Below, one piece after another: positions 45,696 to 55,131 of a stretch of DNA of 59,760 bases (position 1 is its first letter; each line of letters opens with the position of its first letter). This DNA comes from Opitutaceae bacterium. Lineage in GTDB: Bacteria; Verrucomicrobiota; Verrucomicrobiia; Opitutales; Opitutaceae. The translations under genes and the position numbers were made by a program. The notes beneath the pieces were generated by a model. The model made no database searches. It saw nothing but the letters and a program-made list of their open reading frames with translations, and was not told the DNA's origin. The stretch covers positions 1-59,760 of the forward strand of contig JAIXQE010000216.1 of NCBI GenBank assembly GCA_027485815.1, in the 5' to 3' direction.

Positions 45696-46124
45696 ATGAT
45701 CTTCTGCGACACCTCCGCCGCGGCCAAGCTCTACCTGCCCGAGGCGGATTCACCGCCGATGCGCGCCAAACTGGAGGCTGAAGACCAGGTCTTCGTCTCC
45801 GAACTCGCGCGCATTGAATTGATGAGCGTTTTCCACCGCCAATGGCGGGAGCGGCTGTGGACCCACGCGCAGTTCCTGGCCGCCGTCCGGCAATTCACGA
45901 ACGACGATGTGGGCGGATTCTGGACGTGGCTGGAACTGGACTCGGCGCTCATCGAGGCCGGCACCAAGACCTTCACCACCCTGCCGCCTTCGGTGCGGTT
46001 ACGGTCCGCGGACTGCCTGCACTTGGTCACGGCGCTGCACCACGGGTTCACCGAGCTCTACACATATGATCTGCACCAGCGGGAGGCCGCCGTGGCGCTC
46101 GGCCTCCGACCGCTCACCGCGTGA
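45696..46124 (+). CDS. PIN-domain ribonuclease toxin (VapC-like)
   Basis: A 142-residue PIN-domain protein, a Mg2+-dependent RNase. Acidic catalytic residues are in place: D5 (IFCDTSAAAKLY), the glutamate in SELARIELMSVF, an aspartate in RLRSADCLHLVTA and another in YTYDLHQREA. Its upstream neighbour is the likely antitoxin; the pair spans under 700 bp, a normal VapBC layout. Expression is usually autorepressed by the antitoxin-toxin complex, not visible here. Confidence 0.88.
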   Translation: MIFCDTSAAAKLYLPEADSPPMRAKLEAEDQVFVSELARIELMSVFHRQWRERLWTHAQFLAAVRQFTNDDVGGFWTWLELDSALIEAGTKTFTTLPPSVRLRSADCLHLVTALHHGFTELYTYDLHQREAAVALGLRPLTA

Positions 46125-46312
46125 CTCCCGGCGCGACCGGTCGGCACGCCTGCAGCCTCGAAGGGGAGGATCGGCGGCGGCGCTTGCTCCGCTCGCGTGG
46201 CCCTTCGAGACCGGGCGCCATGCGCAACCCTATGACCTCAGTTGGGTTGCGGAGTAACTACCCCCGTTCCCGCCTCCCCTGCTCCACCCTTCCTCCTCCT
46301 AGGATCCTCCAG
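46125..46312. other. gene-free stretch after the VapBC-type pair
   Basis: About 190 bp of GC-rich sequence without a gene, between the toxin gene and the palindromic repeat element. No RNA fold or promoter is obvious. A pyrimidine-rich run precedes the repeat. Confidence 0.4.
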
Positions 46313-46425
46313 TTATCCTTCGGTCATCCTTCGGTTATTCCTCGGTCTTTAAATCTTAAATTATTTTACCGCAGGTACTTATTTTATTTTAACCGAACAA
46401 TAACCGAAGGATGACCGAACCATGA
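46313..46425. repeat. palindromic element of six 11-bp units around an AT-rich core
   Basis: Left array: TTATCCTTCGG, TCATCCTTCGG, TTATTCCTCGG (46313-46345). Right array, reversed: CCGAACAATAA, CCGAAGGATGA, CCGAACCATGA (46393-46425). The middle units are identical and inverted, giving a 21-bp exact inverted repeat TTCGGTCATCCTTCGGTTATT. The 47-bp core (46346-46392) is very AT-rich in an otherwise GC-rich genome. Units of 11 bp place every repeat on one helical face. It could be an operator array, a small non-autonomous element, or a long hairpin. Confidence 0.75.
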
Positions 46426-46578
46426 AGCTTGGCGGATCGTCCTCAGCTCGAGCACAGCCGCTTCTCGTTCCGCGAAGGACTCGACCGCCGGCACCGCACA
46501 CCGGCCCCGCCAGAAGCTCGGTGTAGCCGGGGCATCTTGCCACGGTCCCACCAAACGAAACCCTTTCCCCGCTCCCGC
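46426..46578. other. gene-free stretch before gltX 3' end
   Basis: About 150 bp between the repeat element and the gltX stop codon. No gene or stem-loop with a T-run was found. Confidence 0.4.
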
Positions 46579-47970
46579 TCAGCGCGTGGACCGCAGGCGG
46601 GCGAGGCGCGCCTGCACCCGCTCCCGCCCCAGCACCCGCATCATCCCCGTCAGGCTCGGCCCCACGTTCGTCCCGGAGACCGCCAGCCGCACGACCGACT
46701 GGTAATCCCCGAAACCCAGACCGCAGCGCGTCGCCAGCGCCTTGATGCCTTCCTCGAGGGCCAGATCGGAACCGAAGTCCAAGCCGGGCAGCGCCGCCAA
46801 CACCTCGTCGAGCCGCGCCCATGGGTCGCCCTTCGCCAGCACCTTCTCGCGCACCTTCGCGTCGATCGGGAAGTCCTCGGTGAAGAAGTGCGCCGCATAC
46901 GCGGGCAATTCCTCGAGGCCCTTGAGCTTCGGCTGGCACAGGAGCACCACGGCCCGGAAATAATCCGCCGCCGCCGCGAGCGCCGGCGCCCCCGCTTCGC
47001 CCGCCCGGCCGTACTGCTCGCGCGCCCGCGCCACGAAGGCGTCCGCCGGGAGCTCAAGGAGGTACGTCTGGTTCATGTGCGCCAGCTTGCGGTCGTCGAA
47101 ACGCGCGTTGCTCTGGTTCACGCCCGGCAGGTCGAAGAGCCGCACGATCTCCGCCAAGGGCAGCTTCTCGCGGTCGTCGCCCGGGTTCCAGCCGAGCAGG
47201 CAGAGGAAGTTCACCAGCGCCTCCGGGAGGTAACCACGCCGCTGATACTCCTCGATCAGCGCCCCTTGGTCGCGCTTCGACATCTTGCCCGGACCATTCT
47301 GCTTCAGGATCAGGGGAATGTGGGCGAACACCGGCGGCGGCACGCCGAAACCCTCGTAGAGGCGCACGTGCTTGCTCGTATTGGAAAGGTGATCCTCCCC
47401 GCGGATGACGTGGGTGACCTGCATCGCGATGTCGTCGACCACGTTCACCAGATGGAACACCGGGTTGCCGTCCGAACGCACGATCACGAAGTCCTCGTCC
47501 TCGACCCGCTCGACGCGGCCGCGGATCCGGTCGTCGATCACCACCGGCGGCGCGTCCACCTTGGTGACGGTCTTCTTGCGGTGCTCGTCGAACACCTCCC
47601 GGCGCTCGCCCTCGAGGCGGAACCAGATGGCCCCGTCCTTCTCGTAGGCGCGGCCACTGTCGCGCAGGCGGTTCACGTACTCGGTGTACAGTCCCGCCCG
47701 CTCGCTCTGCCGGTAGGGACCGTGATCGCCCCCGCCGCTCGCGCCGAAGCGCGGACCCTCGTCCCAATTGAGGCCGAGCCACGTCAGGCTCTGGTAGATC
47801 AGCTGCAGGTACTCCTCCCGGTTGCGCTCCTTATCCGTGTCCTCGATGCGCAGGATGAAGGTGCCGCCGGTATGGCGGGCATAGAGCCAGTTGAACAGGG
47901 CCGTGCGGGCGCTCCCGATGTGGAAGAAACCGGTCGGACTGGGCGCAAAGCGAACGCGGACGGGAGACAT
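46579..47970 (-). CDS. gltX: glutamyl-tRNA synthetase
   Basis: A 463-residue class I synthetase. The ATG at 47970 begins [20 protein letters not shown], with the HIGH-type motif; the longer upstream frame is discarded because families begin here. The KMSKS motif is [12 protein letters not shown]. The C-terminal region [12 protein letters not shown] closes the anticodon-binding domain. With GlnS also present in this window, glutamine is likely loaded directly, so this enzyme should be a discriminating Glu-specific type. It is convergent with the VapBC-type pair and divergent from the AsmA-like gene (140 bp). Confidence 0.96.
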   Translation of the reverse strand: MSPVRVRFAPSPTGFFHIGSARTALFNWLYARHTGGTFILRIEDTDKERNREEYLQLIYQSLTWLGLNWDEGPRFGASGGGDHGPYRQSERAGLYTEYVNRLRDSGRAYEKDGAIWFRLEGERREVFDEHRKKTVTKVDAPPVVIDDRIRGRVERVEDEDFVIVRSDGNPVFHLVNVVDDIAMQVTHVIRGEDHLSNTSKHVRLYEGFGVPPPVFAHIPLILKQNGPGKMSKRDQGALIEEYQRRGYLPEALVNFLCLLGWNPGDDREKLPLAEIVRLFDLPGVNQSNARFDDRKLAHMNQTYLLELPADAFVARAREQYGRAGEAGAPALAAAADYFRAVVLLCQPKLKGLEELPAYAAHFFTEDFPIDAKVREKVLAKGDPWARLDEVLAALPGLDFGSDLALEEGIKALATRCGLGFGDYQSVVRLAVSGTNVGPSLTGMMRVLGRERVQARLARLRSTR

Positions 47971-48110
47971 AGAGGGCAAGGTGGACCGGCGCCGGGAAGC
48001 GGCGGCAGACGCAGACATTCCCCGCGACGCCCGCCCGGGGCTCAATGCCGAAATCGCCGGAATTTCACTTGTCGCCGCCACCGGATTGAGGAACCCGTGT
48101 CAGGTTACCG

Positions 48111-51100
48111 ATGAAGCCGCTCAAGCTCGTCCTCCTTGTCCTCGGAGCCGGATTCCTGCTCGTTGCGGGACTCGTGGCCCTCGCGTTGCTGCCGTCCGTC
48201 CAAACCTGGGCGGCCCGCCGCGCCCTGGAGGGCTCGCCGCTCTCGGTGGAACGCGTCGCCGCCGGCCTCGGGGCCGCGCGATTGGAGGGGATCACCCTGC
48301 GCCAACCCGACCTGATCGTTAAAGTCGGCAGCCTGGAAACCCGGCATTCCCTCGCCGGCTGGCTGGGTTCCCGCCGCTTGGACGTCGCGGAAATCACCGT
48401 CCGGGACGTGGTCGTGGAAAAGACGCCCGCACCCGCGGAGCGGCCAACGGGAGGCGCGAACGCTCCGAGCCCGGCCCCCGCTCCGGCGACCAAGGCGCCC
48501 GCCGACAGAGCCGCCGCGGCGGCCCAGGAAGCGTTCGCCGGCCTGCTGGCCCCGGCGCGGCTCCCCGTGGACGTGCGCGTGGGCCGCCTGAGCGTGGCCG
48601 GACGCGCCACCCTCGGGAACGGCCAGACGGCCACCTTTGACGTCAAGGGCTCCAACCTCGCCGCCGGCGGCGCCGGCCAGGTCGAGTGGACCCTCGATTT
48701 TGCGGACGCGACCCCCGCGGCCGCGCTCCGGGGCCTCCGGGCCACCGGCCAGGCCACCCTCACGCTGAGCGCGGATCGGGCACTGACCGCGGTGGCCGTG
48801 GAAACGACGGTCGCCGCCCTCGGGCCGGCGCTGCCGCCCGACCAGCTCACGCTGGGCGCGCAGGCGACGCGGGATCCGCAGGGCAAGGAGACCTACACCC
48901 TGCGCCTCGGCCTCCTCCGCCGCGGTCAGGCGGAAACTCTCCTGCAGGCCCAGGCCGCTTTCGCCCCCCCGCAGGCCGCCCTCGCCGGCACCTGGGAAGT
49001 CGCCCTCCGCAGCGAACAACTCGCCGCGCTGCTCGCGGGCTTCGGCCTCCCCGAGGTCGCCGCCACCGGCAACGGCACCTTCTCCCTCCGGCCGGACGGC
49101 ACCGCCGGATCGACGACCGGGCGCCTCCAAGCCGCGGTCTCGCGGCTCAACCAGATCTCCCCCACGCTGTCCGGCATCGGATCCATCCAGGTCACGGCCG
49201 GCTTTGATCTCGGGCTGGAGGACAATGCCGCGCAGCTGAAGGCCTTTGACGTCGACGTGAGCGAAGCCGGCGGCCGGCGGTTCGCGCGGCTCCAATTGAC
49301 CCAGGCCGCCACCTACCGGCTGACGGACCGGAAGCTCACGCTCGCCAACGCTCAGACCGAAGCCGCGCGGCTGACCTTGGACGCCGTCCCCCTCGCTTGG
49401 GCGCAGCCGCTCCTGCCTTCGCTCCAAGTCGGCGGCGGCACCCTTTCCCTGCAGCTTTCCGCGATGGGCGAGCCCGACGGCAGCCGCATCCGCCTCGAGG
49501 GCGCCGCACCCCTGAAGCTGCAGGCGGTGACGATCCGCGACGCCACCGGCAAGGCGCTCGTCGAAGGGCTCACGTTTTCCGTCCGGCCGAAGGTCGACTA
49601 TGCTCAGGACCGAGTCCGGGCCGAGTTGAGCGAACTGCGGCTGGCCCTGCCGAGCGGCGACTCCGTGGCCGGGGTCCTTCGCGCGGAGAGCGGCCCGCTG
49701 AGCGCGCGTCCGGCCACCACCTTCGAAGCCCAGTTGGATGCGCGGGTGGCCGCGCTGCTGCGCCCCTTCCTCGCCTTTGATCCGGGTGCCTTGGAAGCCA
49801 AGGTCAGCCTGAGCGGTCGCCACGAGGGGCAGAGCCTCACCGTGACGCAGGCCGCGGTGCGGGTGAACCGGACCGGCGGGGCGCTCCTCACGGCCGCGAC
49901 CCTGCTGCAACCCGTCCAAGGCGAGCTGCAGGCGAATCGGTGGTCCGCGCGGGATGCCAACGCCCCCGCCGCGCGCCTGGAACTGGGCGAGATTCCGCTC
50001 GCCTGGGCCGGGGCCTACCTTCCGGCCAGCCAGCTCTCCGGCACGCTGAGCGGCGCCACCCTGACCGTAGCCTGGGCCGCGGACGGCGCGGCCACCCTCA
50101 ACACCACCGCGCCCCTCACCCTCCGCGGCGCCACGGTGGCCCTCGAACAGAAACCCCAGGTGAACAATCTGGACCTCACCCTCGACGTCACCGCCACGCA
50201 GCGGAAAAGCGGCGTGAGCTTCGCCGTCCGCAAGCTGGAGGCGCGGCAGGGTGAGGAATCGCTCCTGCAGTTGGACGCCGAAGGCGAACTGACTCCCGGC
50301 CCCAAGCCCGCGGGCAAGGTCAAGGGGACCCTGCAGGCCGAAGCCCTGCTCTTCCGCCAGCCCGCCCTCGCGGCCCTCCTCCCGCTGGCGCAGGGGCGCA
50401 TCCGCACGACCTTCGACACCACCTTCAAGGTCGGTGATGCCCTCGCGGCCAAGCTCACTCTCACGACCCGCGGCCTGGGCCTCCGGGGGGCCCCGGCGCT
50501 CGGCGACGCGGACCTCGCCCTCACCGCCTCGGCCAAGGCGGACGGTTCCGCGACCTTTTCGCTCCCCCTCAGCGTCACCACCGCCGGGCGCAAGTCGGAC
50601 TTGGCCTTGGAAGGCTCCGTGAGCGCGGCCGCCGCCAATCGCCCCCGCACCTTCGCCTTCCGCGCCACCAGCACCAACCTCGTGGTGGACGATCTCCAGG
50701 CCTTCGCCGCCTTGGCTCCCGCCGCACCAACTGCCTCTCCCGCCTCTCCGGCGACTCCCGCCACTTCCGCGATGCCGGCCCGCGCCGGAACGTCGGGCTC
50801 CGGCCGGCCCGCGGCCGCGCGACCGACCCCAGCGGCGGCCATCCCGGATCAGTCGCCTCCGTGGAAAGGCCTGCAGGGACGCGTGGAACTGGACCTCAAG
50901 CGGGTCCTCTACGGCCGCGATTACACCGGACGTGGTATCCGCGGCACGGTGACGCTGACCGAATCGCGGCTCGCGCTCGAGAACCTGCAGGGCAGCTTCC
51001 GCGACCAGCCCTTCGGCCTGAGCGGCGCGCTGACCTTCACCCCGGCGCAGGCGCAACCTTACGCGCTGACGGGCCAGGTCGACGTCGCGGGCGTCGCCGT

Positions 51101-51746
51101 CGGCGAGCTGCTGCGGGCGGCGAACCCCGGCGAAAAGCCCCTCCTCGAGAGCACGGTCAAGGTCGCCGCCAAGGTCACCGGCCGCGGCGCGACCCTGCCC
51201 GACACCCTGACGCGGACCTTCGGGCAATTCGAGGTGACGGGCGGTCCCGGGATCCTGCGCGCGCTGGGGCAGAAGTCCCAGAGCGTGGGCGCCGCCTCCG
51301 CGCTGCTCGGACTGGCGGGCGCGCTGACCGGCTCCGGCAACACGATGGCCCTGGGGCAACTGGGCCGGGAACTGGAGGAGATGAAGTTCGACAGTTTCAG
51401 CGTGAAGGTGGAACGCGATGCCGCCCTCAATTTCCGGACGACTGCCATCGAGTTCCTCTCACCGACGAAGCGCCTGACCGGGCGCGGGACGATGACCTAC
51501 CGCGAGGGGGTGCCATTCGATGACTGGCCCTTCGAGCTCGAGTTCCGGCTGGCCGGCAAGGACTACATGGCCCGGCTGCTGAACGAGGCCCGCGCGCTTT
51601 CCGGCCAGGAGGACGAACGCGGGTACTACCCGATGGCGGTACCCTTCACCGTGAACGGCACCGTGTCGCGCGTGAACACCTCGCTGTGGAAGGTGCTCGC
51701 CGGGACTGCGGCCCGCGCCGGGCTCGAGGGGTTGCTGGTCCGCTAG
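48111..51746 (+). CDS. AsmA-like large membrane-anchored protein
   Basis: A 1211-residue protein with one N-terminal membrane anchor (KLVLLVLGAGFLLVAGLVAL) and a very long periplasmic part of repetitive beta-rich segments. The N-terminal stretch after the anchor (PSVQTWAARRALEGSPLSVE, RLEGITLRQPDLIVKVGSLE) and the C-terminal part (DSFSVKVERDAALNFRTTAI, FLSPTKRLTGRGTMTYREGV) have the pattern of AsmA-family C-terminal domains. A proline/alanine-rich linker occurs at about residues 865-920. AsmA-like proteins are implicated in lipid transport to the outer membrane. Alternative: DUF748-type protein. The stop overlaps the convergent next gene by 3 bp. Confidence 0.78.
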   Translation: MKPLKLVLLVLGAGFLLVAGLVALALLPSVQTWAARRALEGSPLSVERVAAGLGAARLEGITLRQPDLIVKVGSLETRHSLAGWLGSRRLDVAEITVRDVVVEKTPAPAERPTGGANAPSPAPAPATKAPADRAAAAAQEAFAGLLAPARLPVDVRVGRLSVAGRATLGNGQTATFDVKGSNLAAGGAGQVEWTLDFADATPAAALRGLRATGQATLTLSADRALTAVAVETTVAALGPALPPDQLTLGAQATRDPQGKETYTLRLGLLRRGQAETLLQAQAAFAPPQAALAGTWEVALRSEQLAALLAGFGLPEVAATGNGTFSLRPDGTAGSTTGRLQAAVSRLNQISPTLSGIGSIQVTAGFDLGLEDNAAQLKAFDVDVSEAGGRRFARLQLTQAATYRLTDRKLTLANAQTEAARLTLDAVPLAWAQPLLPSLQVGGGTLSLQLSAMGEPDGSRIRLEGAAPLKLQAVTIRDATGKALVEGLTFSVRPKVDYAQDRVRAELSELRLALPSGDSVAGVLRAESGPLSARPATTFEAQLDARVAALLRPFLAFDPGALEAKVSLSGRHEGQSLTVTQAAVRVNRTGGALLTAATLLQPVQGELQANRWSARDANAPAARLELGEIPLAWAGAYLPASQLSGTLSGATLTVAWAADGAATLNTTAPLTLRGATVALEQKPQVNNLDLTLDVTATQRKSGVSFAVRKLEARQGEESLLQLDAEGELTPGPKPAGKVKGTLQAEALLFRQPALAALLPLAQGRIRTTFDTTFKVGDALAAKLTLTTRGLGLRGAPALGDADLALTASAKADGSATFSLPLSVTTAGRKSDLALEGSVSAAAANRPRTFAFRATSTNLVVDDLQAFAALAPAAPTASPASPATPATSAMPARAGTSGSGRPAAARPTPAAAIPDQSPPWKGLQGRVELDLKRVLYGRDYTGRGIRGTVTLTESRLALENLQGSFRDQPFGLSGALTFTPAQAQPYALTGQVDVAGVAVGELLRAANPGEKPLLESTVKVAAKVTGRGATLPDTLTRTFGQFEVTGGPGILRALGQKSQSVGAASALLGLAGALTGSGNTMALGQLGRELEEMKFDSFSVKVERDAALNFRTTAIEFLSPTKRLTGRGTMTYREGVPFDDWPFELEFRLAGKDYMARLLNEARALSGQEDERGYYPMAVPFTVNGTVSRVNTSLWKVLAGTAARAGLEGLLVR

Positions 51747-52276
51747 TCGACCTCCGCGAGGCAGGCCCGCCAAAGGGCCTCCTCGCCGGGCAGCCCGGTC
51801 TCGCGCAGGCCCGCGGCGATCGCCGCCTCGGTGGGTTCAACGACCGCGTGCCGGGGATCGCCGGGCCACTCCGGGCGCGCGCGGCGCACCAACGCCCAAC
51901 ACGCCCACGCGCGCCAGCGGCGTTGATCGCGCCGGGGCTCGTTCATCCGGTCCGCGTAGTGCTGGAAGTGCACGCGCGGGTTGCCGATGAAGATACCCGG
52001 TGGCGCGCCCCGGACCATCCAGGCCGTCGCCGCGTATGGGAGTGGAAAGTCCCGCAGGACCGGCTCCGTGCCGTCCAATTCGGCCCCGAAGGCGCGGTCG
52101 AGGCAGAGGAGGGCCCGCGCCGGCAGTTCCCGTTGCCAGAGGGCTTGGCCATACTCGAGGCAATCGCGGTAAAACGCTGCCCCGCGGTCCCCCTCACGGT
52201 GCCGGTGCAGGCTGCGCCAGTCCAGGCCCGGCCGCGCGGCGGGCAGGTGGGGACAGGGCGGGAACGCGGGGGACAT
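51743..52276 (-). CDS. conserved hypothetical protein
   Basis: A 177-residue protein, taking the start MSPAFPPCPHLPAARP at 52276 since the region further upstream is low complexity. I do not recognise the family. The sequence has helical segments with conserved-looking aromatics (RGAAFYRDCLEYGQALWQRE, ALLCLDRAFGAELDG, GIFIGNPRVHFQHYADRMNE, RRWRAWACWALVRRA) and no signal peptide or membrane helix. The first half is suggestive of a TPR-like two-helix pattern. Its 3' end overlaps the AsmA-like gene by three bases (convergent). Confidence 0.55.
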   Translation of the reverse strand: MSPAFPPCPHLPAARPGLDWRSLHRHREGDRGAAFYRDCLEYGQALWQRELPARALLCLDRAFGAELDGTEPVLRDFPLPYAATAWMVRGAPPGIFIGNPRVHFQHYADRMNEPRRDQRRWRAWACWALVRRARPEWPGDPRHAVVEPTEAAIAAGLRETGLPGEEALWRACLAEVD

Positions 52277-52339
52277 TCCCGCCAGTTGGGCTCCGGCCGC
52301 GCCGGGGTCAATGCCGGGCCGCAGGGATGAGGGTTTCGC

Positions 52340-53062
52340 TTGGCGCCCGGCGTCGTTTCCCCGACAAAGCCCGCGCTGAACCCGCCCGCCCCCAATCCCG
52401 CCGCTGCTGTCGCCCCCCCGTTGGTCCACGAGGTGGCCGGCTGGCGGCGGGCGCTGCTCTGGCCCGCGGGTTTACTCCTGCGCCTGTGGGGCCGCTCCCT
52501 CCGTTTCGAGGTCAGCCCGGACGACTGGGACCGCTACACCAAGCGCGACGAGCCGGTGGCGATCATCCTCTGGCACAACCGGCTCTTTCTCGCCGCCGAG
52601 ATTGTCCGCCGCTTCCGCGTGGGCCGTCCCGCGTACGCGCTCGTGAGCGCCAGCCAGGACGGGGCCTGGCTCACGGCCTTCTTCGCCCTCGCCGGGCTGC
52701 GCACCGTCCGCGGCTCCAGCAGCCGCCTGGGCCGCGAGGCCGCCACGGCCTTGGTCGACACCCTCCGGGCGGGCCACGACGTCGGCATCACGCCGGACGG
52801 GCCCCGGGGACCCTGCTACGAGTTCAAGCCGGGCGCCATCATCGTGGCGCGGCGGACGCGGGCCCCGCTCCTGCTGGTCGGGGCGGAATTCACGTCCGCG
52901 TGGCGCCTGCGGAGTTGGGATCGCTTTTGCCTGCCGCGGCCGTTTTCCCGCGTGAGGATGCGGTGCGAAATCATCCCGGCGGCCGCCTTGGCAGACCGGG
53001 ACGAGGCCATTGCGCAGGTGCGGGAGCGCCTCGTGGCGCTCAATCCGGATCCGGCGGAGTAA
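52340..53062 (+). CDS. DUF374 lysophospholipid acyltransferase-like protein
   Basis: A 240-residue protein with the DUF374 pattern of lyso-lipid acyltransferases: the catalytic-type segment IILWHNRLFLAAEIV (H at the H-x-x-x-x-D equivalent, here HNRLF), VSASQDGAWLTAFF, TVRGSSSRLGREAATAL, and VGITPDGPRGPCYEFKPGAI, including the diagnostic TPDGPRGP. A short hydrophobic helix precedes it. Probably an inner-membrane enzyme in lipid A or phospholipid assembly. The start is uncertain: the 5' end begins with a TTG at 52340 and a GTG slightly later is possible. Confidence 0.85.
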   Translation: MAPGVVSPTKPALNPPAPNPAAAVAPPLVHEVAGWRRALLWPAGLLLRLWGRSLRFEVSPDDWDRYTKRDEPVAIILWHNRLFLAAEIVRRFRVGRPAYALVSASQDGAWLTAFFALAGLRTVRGSSSRLGREAATALVDTLRAGHDVGITPDGPRGPCYEFKPGAIIVARRTRAPLLLVGAEFTSAWRLRSWDRFCLPRPFSRVRMRCEIIPAAALADRDEAIAQVRERLVALNPDPAE

Positions 53063-53072
53063 CCGCGCTGGG

Positions 53073-53597
53073 TTACGGGAACGTCGGGGTGATGTTCACC
53101 ACCCCGCCGCTGGCCACCGTGTAATCGGGACCGCTGTTCCAGGTGAGGTCGTTGACCAGCACCTTGAACGCGAAGCCGCGGGCCGACTCCCCGAGATTGA
53201 AACGCCACAGGTCCGCGGCGATGCACTCCATCGGCACGCCCCGGTCCCAGCTGAGCCCCGGCCCCTCCCCGCGCAGGTGCAGGGTGTTGCCGAAACCGAT
53301 GTTGATGCGCGCGGTGATCGTGGTGACCACCGGCCGCCGGGCCGCGGCGGGCACGGGGGCAGGGACCACCGCGGCCGGCGCGGTCGCGGGACGGACCGCG
53401 GCGGGTGCCGGAACCGGAGATGGCGCCGGCATCGCGGCCGGCTTGATGACGGGAGCCCGGGCGGGAGCCGAAGCTGGCTTCATGGGCGGGGCCTTGCGTT
53501 TCGCGGGCGCCTTCGCCGGCGCCTTGGCGGCCGGGGCAGGCACGGGTTTCGTCGCTGGGGCGGGCGACACCTTGGACTTGACGGTGCTTTTCTTCAT
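53073..53597 (-). CDS. CBM20-like domain protein with Pro/Ala/Lys-rich N-terminus
   Basis: A 174-residue protein without a signal peptide. Residues 1 to about 90 are a low-complexity alanine-proline-lysine stretch (PAPATKPVPAPAAKAPAKAP). The last roughly 80 residues form a small beta-sandwich-like domain (TTITARINIGFGNTLHLRGE, GVPMECIAADLWRFNLGESA, GFAFKVLVNDLTWNSGPDY) that resembles the starch-binding CBM20/CBM48 fold. The basic tail could bind DNA or glycogen. Function is not known. It converges with the acyltransferase gene. Confidence 0.65.
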   Translation of the reverse strand: MKKSTVKSKVSPAPATKPVPAPAAKAPAKAPAKRKAPPMKPASAPARAPVIKPAAMPAPSPVPAPAAVRPATAPAAVVPAPVPAAARRPVVTTITARINIGFGNTLHLRGEGPGLSWDRGVPMECIAADLWRFNLGESARGFAFKVLVNDLTWNSGPDYTVASGGVVNITPTFP

Positions 53598-53752
53598 GGT
53601 GTCGGAGAGACGGCCTTCCGCCGACGCGGCGGAGGAACCTCCCGAACCGTAGCAAGACCGGGGCCAACTGGCCAGTCGGCTTTTGCCCCGTCACCCGGAT
53701 GTCACGGGATCCCGCCCTCCCCGCCGGCCGGACCTGCGGGGGAGCGCCAGCC

Positions 53753-55126
53753 TCACAGGCCGCGGCAAACCGCGTCGACCGCCTCCTCGAAGACGGCCGC
53801 CGACTCGCGCAGGCAGTCCTCGTCGATGCTCAGCGGGGGCGAGATCTTCACGCATTCGCCGCCCACGCCCACCGGCGCGAACATCAGGAGCCCGCGGTGC
53901 ATGCAGGCCACGTTGATCCGCGTCGCCAAGTCCGGGTCCGGCGTGCGCGTGCCCGGCTTCACCACCTGGATGCCCGCCACCATGCCGAGCCCGGTGCAGC
54001 AGCCCAGCACGGAGGGGTACTTCCGCTGGATACGGTGCAGCTCCGGGTTGAACCACGCGCCGAGCCGGGCCGCCCGGTCCACCAGCTTTTCGTCCTCGAT
54101 CACCTGCAGGTTGGCGATCGCCGCCGTCACCGCGAGGGGGGAGGCCGAGTGGGTCGAGGTCATCGAACCCGGCGCATAGAGGTCCATGATGTCCCGGCGC
54201 CCGATCACCGCCGCCAGGGGCAGCGAGGAGGAAATCCCCTTGCCGCAGGCGATCAGGTCCGGGGTCACGCCATAATGCTCGAAGCAGAACATCTTCCCGG
54301 TCCGGCCGAAGCCCGCCTGGACCTCGTCCATCACCAGCACGATGTCATGCTGCCGGCACCACGCCTCCAGCTTGCGCGCGTACTCGACGGGCAGGAAGTC
54401 CGGCCCGACGCCCTGATAGCTCTCGGTCATCACGCCGGCGATCCGGTCCGGGGTCACGCCGCGCTGGGCGAGGCTGGAGAGGAACAGGTCGAACGACGTA
54501 TCCGGATTCTTGTAGCCATCCGGGAAGGGCACTTGGACGAACTGGGGGCAACAGGAGCCGAGCCAGCGCTTGCCCTTGGCCATCCCGCCCGCGAGCTGGG
54601 CGCCCATCGTCCGCCCGTGGAAGGCGTTCTGGAAGGTGACCATGATCGACTTGGCAGGGCCGTGCTTCTCCAGCGCGTAGGTCTTGGCCAGCTTGATGCA
54701 GTTCTCGGTCGCCTCGCTGCCCGTGGAGAGCAGGAACACGGTCGCCCCCTCCAGCTGCGGCGTGAGGCGGCTCAGCATCCCCGTCAACCGCGCCCGCCCC
54801 TCGTGCGGGAAGACGTACGTCGCCAGCAGCGGCCGTTCGACGGCCTCCTTCAGCGCGGCGACGATGCGGGGGTGGCCGTGGCCCGCGTTGGTCACGAGCA
54901 CGCCCGAGGACCAGTCGATCCAGCGGTTGCCCCAGCGGTCGGCGATGGTGGCGCCCTGCGCGTGATGCCAGACCACGGGCGGCTGGCCGGACATCGAACG
55001 CGGCTCGCTCCGGCGCAGCTCCTCGAAGAGCGGCAATGACTCCGGCACCGGCAGCGCGGTCTGGATGGTCCGCCAGCGGGTCTGGACCGGCGGGACGGAG
55101 ACGGGGGTGAGGTTGTATTCGGCCAT
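53753..55126 (-). CDS. class III PLP-dependent aminotransferase
   Basis: A 457-residue fold-type I enzyme. The start is taken at MAEYNLTPVS, 5 bp after the preceding gene. Motifs: STGSEATENCIKLAK (residues 134-148), AFHGRTMGA (169-177), the PLP-nitrogen aspartate in LVMDEVQAGFGRTGK (D267, E268) and the Schiff-base lysine K296 in IACGKGISSSLP. The family includes ornithine, GABA and sugar/omega aminotransferases. Operon context with a Gfo/Idh oxidoreductase and a LacI repressor suggests a keto-sugar or keto-polyol substrate rather than an amino acid, but this is inference. Confidence 0.9.
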   Translation of the reverse strand: MAEYNLTPVSVPPVQTRWRTIQTALPVPESLPLFEELRRSEPRSMSGQPPVVWHHAQGATIADRWGNRWIDWSSGVLVTNAGHGHPRIVAALKEAVERPLLATYVFPHEGRARLTGMLSRLTPQLEGATVFLLSTGSEATENCIKLAKTYALEKHGPAKSIMVTFQNAFHGRTMGAQLAGGMAKGKRWLGSCCPQFVQVPFPDGYKNPDTSFDLFLSSLAQRGVTPDRIAGVMTESYQGVGPDFLPVEYARKLEAWCRQHDIVLVMDEVQAGFGRTGKMFCFEHYGVTPDLIACGKGISSSLPLAAVIGRRDIMDLYAPGSMTSTHSASPLAVTAAIANLQVIEDEKLVDRAARLGAWFNPELHRIQRKYPSVLGCCTGLGMVAGIQVVKPGTRTPDPDLATRINVACMHRGLLMFAPVGVGGECVKISPPLSIDEDCLRESAAVFEEAVDAVCRGL

Positions 55127-55131
55127 GGGAA

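Noticed and set aside
48105-51359. 1084-residue open frame on the minus strand
   Set aside because: Antisense of the AsmA-like gene, rich in glycine, arginine and glutamine, with no start context or recognisable domain.
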